Of a DNA stretch of 17,929 nucleotides, positions 13,690 to 17,929 are shown piece by piece; the stretch's first letter is position 1, and every line of letters starts with the position of its first letter. The stretch comes from an uncultured Oscillospiraceae bacterium (GTDB lineage: Bacteria; Bacillota; Clostridia; Oscillospirales; Oscillospiraceae): positions 1 through 17,929 of the forward strand of contig CAKTLD010000028.1 in NCBI GenBank assembly GCA_934572445.1, written 5' to 3'. A program made the position numbers and the translations under genes. The notes beneath the pieces are model-generated. The model was not told the DNA's origin, searched no databases, and was given only the letters and a program-made list of their open reading frames with translations.

Positions 13690-14559
13690 ATGGCATGGCG
13701 AGAGATCATCTACCAATATGACGGCAGCTTTGATGGACTTCTTTGCTGCGTATTTGAAAGCTACACGCAAAAAGAACGCCCCACCGCGATCCTGAGCGAT
13801 GGGGACGATGAGCCTTCGCTGTTTGAGATCCGCACGGTCACGACCGAGCGTGCTCACGCGCAGCGTATCTACCGCAGTCTTTACCGACGCTCGCCGGAGG
13901 TCGGACCGTTTCTGCGCCGCGTGTTTCTCACTTGTATGGCAGACAAGGAAATGGCGATCTATCGCTTTATCGCGAAGTTTTACCGTGAGGGTGCGCCGCT
14001 GCTGACGCGCCTGAGCGACGAAACTTACCTTCCGCTGCTCAAAGCCGTGCGGCATCTCTCCGGTGAGGTGGAACTGCTGCGCGGCTTCGTGCGGTTCTCC
14101 GAGTTCGACGGTGTGCTCGGCGCGGAGATCGAGCCGAAAAACCGTGTACTGCCGCTGCTGCGACACCATTTTTGCGAACGCTACCACAATGAAGCTCTCT
14201 TCATCTACGACCGCACCCACCGCGAGGCGCTGCTCTACAGCGGCGGTGTCTCACGCATCGTGCCGCTCGAACACTTTGAGATGGCACAGCCGGATGAGCA
14301 GGAAGCAAGCTATCGCCGCCTTTGGCGGCGCTTTTACGACACAATCGCCATCGAGGAACGGAAAAACGAAAAGCTGCGCATGACGCACATGCCCAAGCGC
14401 TACTGGAGCACAATGACGGAGTTTCAGGAAGAGAGTTATTTTACGTCCTATCCACAAGACTCATGCGCAGACGCTCCAGTGCCCGCCGCTCCAGACGCGA
14501 TACCTGCACCTGCGACACGCTCAGAATACGCGCCGTCTGCTCCTGCGTCAGACCTTTGA
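13690..14559 (+). CDS. Probable DNA metabolism protein, DUF4130 family (TIGR03915 type), partner of the radical SAM protein
   Basis: 289 residues. The N terminus IIYQYDGSFDGLLCCVFESY and the end of the conserved part, YRRLWRRFYDTIAIEERKN followed by KLRMTHMPKRYWSTMTEF (to about residue 249), are the hallmarks of the family found beside, or fused to uracil-DNA-glycosylase-like domains in partnership with, the rSAM-HhH protein. Its biochemical role is not known. GGAGGAA lies 6 nt before the ATG, and the gene is 17 bp after the rSAM stop, so the two are co-translated. The last 40 or so residues (rich in Ala, Pro and Ser) go beyond the family's usual end and are encoded antisense to the 3' end of sigF. 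They are probably a by-product of the sigF sequence rather than a selected domain. Confidence 0.85.
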   Translation: MAWREIIYQYDGSFDGLLCCVFESYTQKERPTAILSDGDDEPSLFEIRTVTTERAHAQRIYRSLYRRSPEVGPFLRRVFLTCMADKEMAIYRFIAKFYREGAPLLTRLSDETYLPLLKAVRHLSGEVELLRGFVRFSEFDGVLGAEIEPKNRVLPLLRHHFCERYHNEALFIYDRTHREALLYSGGVSRIVPLEHFEMAQPDEQEASYRRLWRRFYDTIAIEERKNEKLRMTHMPKRYWSTMTEFQEESYFTSYPQDSCADAPVPAAPDAIPAPATRSEYAPSAPASDL

Positions 14560-15151
14560 AAAAGCGCAGCAGGATCGTCAGCTTTTCGCGCTCGGGAAGA
14601 TCGTCGATGGCCTCGCGCAGTGCGATGCGTTCCACCATGCCTTCTTCGGGCGACTCACTGCCGATTACGCTCTCGAGCGTCAAGCCATCGCCCGTTTCCC
14701 GCTGCAGACTCTCCGGCGCGGCCACGGCCAGCTCGCACTGGGCGATCTCTTCGACGCTGAGTCCGGTTTCCTCCGCAAGCTCGGAAAGCGTGGGTTCGCG
14801 CCCGAGTGCGAGACTGAGCCGTTCACGCGCGGCGAAGATCGCCGCCGCCTGCTCGCGCAGGCTCCGGCTCACCTTGACTGCGCCGTCATCACGCAGAAAA
14901 CGTCGGATCTCGCCGGCGATCTTCGGCACGGCATAGGTTGAAAACTGCGTTCCGAACGTAAGGTCAAATCCCTTTACCGCTTTGATGAATCCAAGACATC
15001 CGAGTTGGTACAGATCATCCGGCTCCACGCCGCGGCCATAGTAACGGCGCACAATGCTCCAAATAAGGCCGCTGTTGTCGCGCAGCATCTGCTCACAGGC
15101 CCGCTCATCACCCTGCGCCGCGGCCTCCAGCAGTTCCGGCGCGGCGCTCAT
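14441..15151 (-). CDS. sigF: Forespore RNA polymerase sigma factor SigF
   Basis: 236 residues. Region 2 (DDLYQLGCLGFIKAVKGFD, FSTYAVPKIAGEIRRFLRDDG, then AVKVSRSLRE) and the region 4 helix-turn-helix (QEQTARILSVSQVQVSRLER) are those of the SigF/SigG/SigB group. It directs early forespore transcription in sporulation and is held by SpoIIAB until SpoIIAA releases it. The start at 15151 overlaps the spoIIAB stop by 4 bp (ATGA). The result is slightly shorter than B. subtilis SigF (255) because of a short N terminus; alignment at ELLEAAAQGD supports the start. SigG or SigB are excluded by the spoIIAA-spoIIAB context. The 3' end overlaps the DUF4130 gene by 119 bp, and no terminator follows. Confidence 0.95.
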   Translation of the reverse strand: MSAAPELLEAAAQGDERACEQMLRDNSGLIWSIVRRYYGRGVEPDDLYQLGCLGFIKAVKGFDLTFGTQFSTYAVPKIAGEIRRFLRDDGAVKVSRSLREQAAAIFAARERLSLALGREPTLSELAEETGLSVEEIAQCELAVAAPESLQRETGDGLTLESVIGSESPEEGMVERIALREAIDDLPEREKLTILLRFFKGLTQEQTARILSVSQVQVSRLERRALERLRMSLVDRT

Positions 15152-15594
15152 CGGCGTGCGGGGCGGAGCGCGATCCTGCGCTTCATCGTCACAACTGTTC
15201 CCTTTCCTGCGCGCGAGCGCACAGCGAGCGTATCCATAAAGCTTTCCATGATCGTGAAGCCCATGCCGCTGCGCTCCTCGCCGCCGGTCGTATAGAGCGG
15301 CTCTCGCGCTTTTTCGACGTCCGCGATGCCGCAGCCCCAATCACGCACCGTGATCTCGAGCATACTCCCGTCGTAGATGCAGGCGCGCAGGGAAATCTTT
15401 CCGATCTCCTGCGGATAGGCGTGGACGATGGCGTTTGTCACCGCCTCGCTGACGGCGGTCTTGATGTCCCCCAGCTCGTCGAGCGTGGGATCAAGCTGCG
15501 CGGCAAAAGCCGCAACCGCTGCGCGCGCCAGGCCCTCGTTGACGCTGCGGCTCGGAAATTCGATGGCTATGTAGTTATTCGGTTTGACTTTCAT
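15148..15594 (-). CDS. spoIIAB: Anti-sigma F factor and serine kinase SpoIIAB
   Basis: 148 residues with a GHKL/HATPase fold: N box KTAVSEAVTNAIVHAY (Glu50 and Asn54), G1 box RDWGCGIAD (Asp85) and G2 region RSGMGFTIM. The protein binds and inhibits SigF, and uses ATP to phosphorylate SpoIIAA. The ATG at 15594 has GGGGGAG about 7 nt upstream and lies 20 bp inside the end of spoIIAA, so translation of the two genes is likely coupled. The stop overlaps the sigF start (ATGA). Confidence 0.95.
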   Translation of the reverse strand: MKVKPNNYIAIEFPSRSVNEGLARAAVAAFAAQLDPTLDELGDIKTAVSEAVTNAIVHAYPQEIGKISLRACIYDGSMLEITVRDWGCGIADVEKAREPLYTTGGEERSGMGFTIMESFMDTLAVRSRAGKGTVVTMKRRIALRPARR

Positions 15595-15910
15595 TGCTCT
15601 CCCCCTCTTCAAGCGGTATGATGCGGAAAATGCCTGCTGCGGCAAAGACCTTCTTTGCCTGCGGCGGCACGCGGCACAGCGCGGCACTGCCACCCAGGGC
15701 GCGCATCCGCTTCTGTGCGCGCATCACAACGGCGATACCAGACGAATCCATGAAGCTGACGCCGGAAAAGTCCAGTGTCAGTTTGGTCGGGAGCGCCGCG
15801 TCCAACGCGAGCTCCATTCGCTGCATTACGTCCCTTGCGCCGTGATGATCCAGTTCCCCACGGAGCGTAAGCGTCAGTTCACGGCCGCTGCTGTTCGGAT
15901 TGATCTCCAA
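15575..15910 (-). CDS. spoIIAA: Anti-sigma F factor antagonist SpoIIAA
   Basis: 111 residues, STAS domain. The phosphorylation segment VSFMDSSGIAVVM carries Ser57, equivalent to Ser58 of B. subtilis SpoIIAA, the residue phosphorylated by SpoIIAB and dephosphorylated by SpoIIE. The start codon is TTG at 15910: there is no upstream ATG in frame that would be sensible, and GGGGAGG lies 8 nt before it. First gene of the spoIIA operon; the last 20 bp overlap spoIIAB. Confidence 0.94.
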   Translation of the reverse strand: MEINPNSSGRELTLTLRGELDHHGARDVMQRMELALDAALPTKLTLDFSGVSFMDSSGIAVVMRAQKRMRALGGSAALCRVPPQAKKVFAAAGIFRIIPLEEGESNESQTE

Positions 15911-15961
15911 TGCTTTTTCCTCCCCCTCTTATCAGATGTGCCGGATTTCGGCGTCATCTTG

Positions 15962-15994
15962 AGTATAGCCTGTCCATGCGCGGCATTTTGTCGA
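15962..15994 (-). promoter_or_regulatory. Candidate spoIIA promoter with a long spacer (spoIIG-like)
   Basis: On the minus strand TCGACA (15989-15994, one change from TTGACA) and TATACT (15962-15967) are 21 bp apart, too far for ordinary sigma-A use. The same unusual spacing (22 bp) occurs in B. subtilis spoIIG, where Spo0A~P bound over the -35 makes it work. I could not find a clear sigma-H promoter (AGGA / GAAT) here. Confidence 0.5.
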
Positions 15995-15995
15995 A
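15989..15995 (+). promoter_or_regulatory. Spo0A box
   Basis: TGTCGAA, an exact match to the 0A box, inside TTTTGTCGAAAT. It overlaps the candidate -35 of spoIIA, the position expected for direct activation by phosphorylated Spo0A. A 7-mer can occur by chance, but this is the correct locus. Confidence 0.68.
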
Positions 15996-16037
15996 ATCCG
16001 GCAAATGGTGAATTTTTCCTTTCCTCGATCTGTGTCC

Positions 16038-16066
16038 TTGCTTTTTGCGTGCTCTTTGCTTATAAT
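16038..16066 (+). promoter_or_regulatory. Sigma-A promoter of the NimA-like gene
   Basis: TTGCTT (16038-16043), 17-bp spacer, perfect TATAAT (16061-16066). The start point would be near 16073, giving a leader of about 20 nt. Confidence 0.8.
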
Positions 16067-16091
16067 GGAAAAAAACAAGGAGGTATTCCCC

Positions 16092-16562
16092 ATGCGCAGA
16101 GCTGACCGCGAGATCACCGATTTGAGCGACATCCTCTCTATAATCAACGACTGTAAAGTGATCCATCTTGCCATGATGGACGATGACGAGCCATATCTTC
16201 TGCCGCTGAATTTCGGATATGCCTGTGAAAACGGCACATTCTCGTTTTTCTGCCACAGCGCACGCGAGGGCCGCAAGCTCGACATTCTGCGCAAAAATCC
16301 GACGGTCGCCTTCGAAATGGACTGCCGCGGCGTGCTCGACGAGCACGACATCGCCTGTCAGTGCGGCTACTACTTTGCCTCCGTTACCGGCGTCGGGCAT
16401 GTGGCATTTTTAGAGGGTGAAGAAAAGCTTGCCGCAATGACCGCGCTGATGCGCCACATGGCAGGCCGTGAAGATAAATTCACAGAGCAGCAGGCCCGCG
16501 CGGTCGAGGTTTTCGCCATCCGTGCAGACAAGCTCAGCGCGAAGGCGAAAGTACCGCACTGA
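16092..16562 (+). CDS. Pyridoxamine 5'-phosphate oxidase family flavoprotein (NimA-like)
   Basis: 156 residues starting MRRADREITDLSDILSII, with a split-barrel FMN-binding pattern: KVIHLAMMDDDEPYLLPLNFGY, then GTFSFFCHSAREGRKLDIL, NPTVAFEMD and a late VTGVGHVAFLEGEEK. This is the architecture of the Pyridox_ox_2 family that includes nitroimidazole reductase NimA. Substrate and cofactor are not proven, and resistance should not be inferred. The ATG at 16092 has a full AAGGAGG about 8 nt upstream; the frame is open earlier (16005) but that region holds the promoter. The gene is 37 bp upstream of the NUDIX gene and divergent from spoIIA. Confidence 0.87.
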   Translation: MRRADREITDLSDILSIINDCKVIHLAMMDDDEPYLLPLNFGYACENGTFSFFCHSAREGRKLDILRKNPTVAFEMDCRGVLDEHDIACQCGYYFASVTGVGHVAFLEGEEKLAAMTALMRHMAGREDKFTEQQARAVEVFAIRADKLSAKAKVPH

Positions 16563-16599
16563 ACCCATCTGCAAGGTCAATTATAAAAGGATCACTTCC

Positions 16600-17052
16600 A
16601 TGGAACGAATCGAAGCCGTTACGCTGACGAATATGTGCATGATCCGCTGCGGCAGCAAGGTCTTGGTGCAGAAGCGCAAAAGTACAGAGTGGCCGGGGGT
16701 CGCATTTCCTGGCGGCCATGTTGAAAATGGAGAATCATTTACCGATTCTGTTATCCGTGAGGTTCAGGAGGAGACCGGTCTGACGATCTCCTCTCCGCGC
16801 CTGTGCGGCATCAAGGACTGGTGCGAAAACGGCGCGCGCTATGTCGTTCTGCTCTATCGCGCAGACCAGTTCACCGGAACGCTGCACTCTTCCGACGAGG
16901 GTGAGGTCTGGTGGGCGGAGCTTGCCGATCTCCCCTCGCTCAACCTTGCATCTTCCGACATGCTCGACCTTCTCCGCGTGTTTGAAGAAGATGATCTCAG
17001 CGAATTCTTCTATCGCCAAAACGGCAAGGAATGGACTTATGAAGTGAAATAG
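16600..17052 (+). CDS. NUDIX hydrolase, probable 8-oxo-dGTP diphosphatase type
   Basis: 150 residues. The Nudix box is complete at residues 39-61: GHVENGESFTDSVIREV then QEETGL (Gly39, Glu45, Arg53, Glu54, Glu57, Glu58). The overall length and the flanking VLVQKRKSTEWPGVAFPGG suit the small MutT/MutX-like class that hydrolyses oxidised or surplus nucleoside triphosphates; the substrate is inferred. AAAGGAT lies 9 nt before the ATG. It probably shares the promoter at 16038 with the NimA-like gene and ends at the strong terminator at 17077. Confidence 0.9.
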   Translation: MERIEAVTLTNMCMIRCGSKVLVQKRKSTEWPGVAFPGGHVENGESFTDSVIREVQEETGLTISSPRLCGIKDWCENGARYVVLLYRADQFTGTLHSSDEGEVWWAELADLPSLNLASSDMLDLLRVFEEDDLSEFFYRQNGKEWTYEVK

Positions 17053-17076
17053 CTGCGGCCACTCTTTCCAGATGAA

Positions 17077-17117
17077 AAACCACCGCTGTGCAGATATTCT
17101 CTGCACAGCGGTGGTTT
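17077..17117. terminator. Strong bidirectional terminator
   Basis: Perfect 17-bp stem (AAACCACCGCTGTGCAG at 17077-17093 with its complement at 17101-17117), one more possible A-T pair, and a 5-7 nt loop. CTTTTTT follows on the plus strand and GTTTTT is formed on the minus strand, so it can end both the NUDIX transcript and the converging GNAT transcript. The arm core CCGCTGTGC is shared with the terminator at 2771-2808. Confidence 0.93.
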
Positions 17118-17129
17118 CTTTTTTCAATT

Positions 17130-17627
17130 TTACAGTGCGCGTTCCATCGGCAGATACGCTGAATCGTCATGCGGGAATTCTTCGCCTGTCAGCGCAAAGC
17201 CGTTCTTTTCCCAAAACGCCTTGCTCTGCGGATTGCCCTTGTCGACCGCAAGGCGCACCTTGCAAAATCTCTCCCGCCGCAGCTCGTCCATCAGCTCGCC
17301 GACCAATGTCGAACCGAGGCCGTACCCCTGCCGCTCCTTTTTCGTCATAAAGAAGCCGATGTAGGCGGTGTCATCTTGCGGGTAGCGCTCGATCAGGTCC
17401 AGCACGGCGACGAGCGTTTCTCTGTCGAAAAAGCCGAGATAATGCTTGTCCTCCTCGCATTTTCCCGGCGGCAGCGCCGTCATGTCCTCTAAAATACTTT
17501 CCCGTGTCGCTATCGGCGGATGATAGCGGTAGAACTGTTTGTTCCCCGCGCAGAGCGCCAAAATCTCATCCACATCTGCCGCCGTCAGCGGCCGGACAGC
17601 GTGATTTTTTGAAAAATCCAGCCTCAT
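17130..17627 (-). CDS. GNAT family N-acetyltransferase
   Basis: 165 residues. The acetyl-CoA-binding motif is ERQGYGLGSTLVGELM (98-113), with the Q-x-x-G-x-G signature at Gln100, Gly103 and Gly105, preceded by the beta strand DTAYIGFFM. Motif B follows as VRLAVDKGNPQSKAFWEKNGF. The acceptor substrate is unknown. The start overlaps the stop of the aldo/keto reductase gene by 4 bp (ATGA); GGCGGAG is close upstream, so translational coupling is likely. The gene ends just before the shared terminator. Confidence 0.9.
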   Translation of the reverse strand: MRLDFSKNHAVRPLTAADVDEILALCAGNKQFYRYHPPIATRESILEDMTALPPGKCEEDKHYLGFFDRETLVAVLDLIERYPQDDTAYIGFFMTKKERQGYGLGSTLVGELMDELRRERFCKVRLAVDKGNPQSKAFWEKNGFALTGEEFPHDDSAYLPMERAL

Positions 17628-17929
17628 TTCTCCGCCTTACTGGCCGCGAGCACCTCCCAGTAGTCCTTGTAGTTCGCCTGCAAAAGCTCGGGCGTGTTCA
17701 GGCCGTAGGGGCACTTCGACATGCAGTGGCCGCAGTGGCGGCAGTTTTCGATCTGGTGCATTTTCTGCTGCCACTCCTCGGTGAGCCACGCTGCCGCGGG
17801 CGCGCGGCGCAGCATGAGCGACATACGCGCGCACTGGTTGATCTCGATGCCCGCGGGGCACGGCATGCAGTAGCCGCAGCCGCGGCAGAATTCGCCGCAG
17901 AGCTCCCTGCGGTCGCGCTCGATGGTCGC
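17624..17929 (-). CDS. Aldo/keto reductase with C-terminal 4Fe-4S domain, 5' partial
   Basis: The frame is open to the end of the window, so only the last 101 residues are present. They form a double ferredoxin-like end: ELCGEFCRGCGYCMPCPAG (cysteines spaced C-x3-C-x2-C-x2-C-x2-CP), then NCRHCGHCMSKCPYGLNTPELL. This arrangement is typical of the C terminus of clostridial aldo/keto reductases of the COG1453 type. The TIM-barrel catalytic part would lie beyond 17929. An isolated ferredoxin is less likely, because the frame continues in coding sequence (ATIERDRR...) to the edge. Confidence 0.82.
   Translation of the reverse strand, partial: ATIERDRRELCGEFCRGCGYCMPCPAGIEINQCARMSLMLRRAPAAAWLTEEWQQKMHQIENCRHCGHCMSKCPYGLNTPELLQANYKDYWEVLAASKAEK

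Larger units (their letters stand above)
15940..16002. repeat. 11-bp inverted repeat spanning the spoIIA promoter region
   Basis: GCCGGATTTCG (15940-15950) and CGAAATCCGGC (15992-16002) are exact complements 41 bp apart, flanking the candidate -10. One arm overlaps the Spo0A box. It could be a paired operator site or a long-range hairpin. Confidence 0.6.

Noticed and set aside
15152..15340. Extended N terminus for SigF
   Set aside because: The extra 63 residues are an out-of-frame reading of spoIIAB. The ATGA junction at 15148-15151 gives the standard start.
16011..16060. Sigma-H promoter for spoIIA
   Set aside because: AGGA-like sequence exists on the minus strand here, but no GAAT element follows at 11-14 bp.
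1..17929. CRISPR array, tRNA, rRNA, transposase, integrase or attachment site
   Set aside because: Looked for on both strands by eye: no regularly spaced repeats, no cloverleaf-like tRNA sequence and no mobile-element protein motifs were seen.

Overview
The window looks like chromosomal DNA from a GC-rich, endospore-forming member of the Clostridia, most likely the Oscillospiraceae/Ruminococcaceae. This rests on four things: a complete spoIIAA-spoIIAB-sigF operon, a Gram-positive-type PcrA with the extended N-terminal insert seen in clostridial homologues, consensus sigma-A promoters and strong Shine-Dalgarno sites, and Firmicutes-type LexA boxes (CGAAC-N4-GTTCG). I see no tRNA, rRNA, CRISPR array, transposase or phage gene. 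The taxonomic call is inferred from gene content only.

Left part (1-5606). The 3' end of a COG2509-type FAD-dependent dehydrogenase converges on a two-gene minus-strand unit: an orphan PstS-like lipoprotein with a long C-terminal extension, and a small membrane-anchored protein of unknown function. Next, also on the minus strand, lies mltG, then a U32 family protein (tRNA-hydroxylation TrhP type), then a MazG-like pyrophosphohydrolase. This unit ends in a strong terminator. The MltG/U32 pairing resembles the yrrL-yrrO region of Bacillus subtilis.

Middle part (5607-9460). A 48-residue protein with 13 cysteines is divergent from mltG. A minus-strand WecG/TagA-family glycosyltransferase and thymidylate kinase overlap by ATGA. 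Their sigma-A promoter sits inside the last codons of the upstream EamA transporter. An AlkZ-like DNA glycosylase is divergent from the transporter, and the two promoters overlap.

Right-centre (9650-14559). pcrA is divergent from what I regard as the main find, an apparent SOS operon. Its textbook promoter (TTGACA-N17-TATAAT) carries one LexA-like box in the spacer, a second at the predicted transcription start and a degenerate third one upstream. It drives a 42-residue single-pass membrane peptide, a radical-SAM/helix-hairpin-helix protein of the 'putative DNA modification/repair' family (TIGR03916 type), and its usual partner (TIGR03915/DUF4130 type). The radical-SAM protein has a perfect beta-sliding-clamp motif, QLSLF, at its extreme C terminus. 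The radical-SAM gene has no Shine-Dalgarno site of its own and is probably translationally coupled to the peptide gene.

Right part (14441-17929). The SOS operon overlaps sigF tail-to-tail by 119 bp, with no terminator between them. The spoIIA promoter region has a perfect Spo0A box over a -35-like element, with a spoIIG-like long spacer. Downstream follow a NimA/pyridoxamine-oxidase-like flavoprotein and a NUDIX hydrolase (plus strand), a bidirectional terminator, and a minus-strand pair: the 3' end of a ferredoxin-containing aldo/keto reductase and a GNAT acetyltransferase. Several genes between 8.4 and 17.1 kb concern DNA damage or nucleotide-pool cleaning (AlkZ-like, PcrA, the SOS operon, NUDIX), right beside the first forespore sigma factor.
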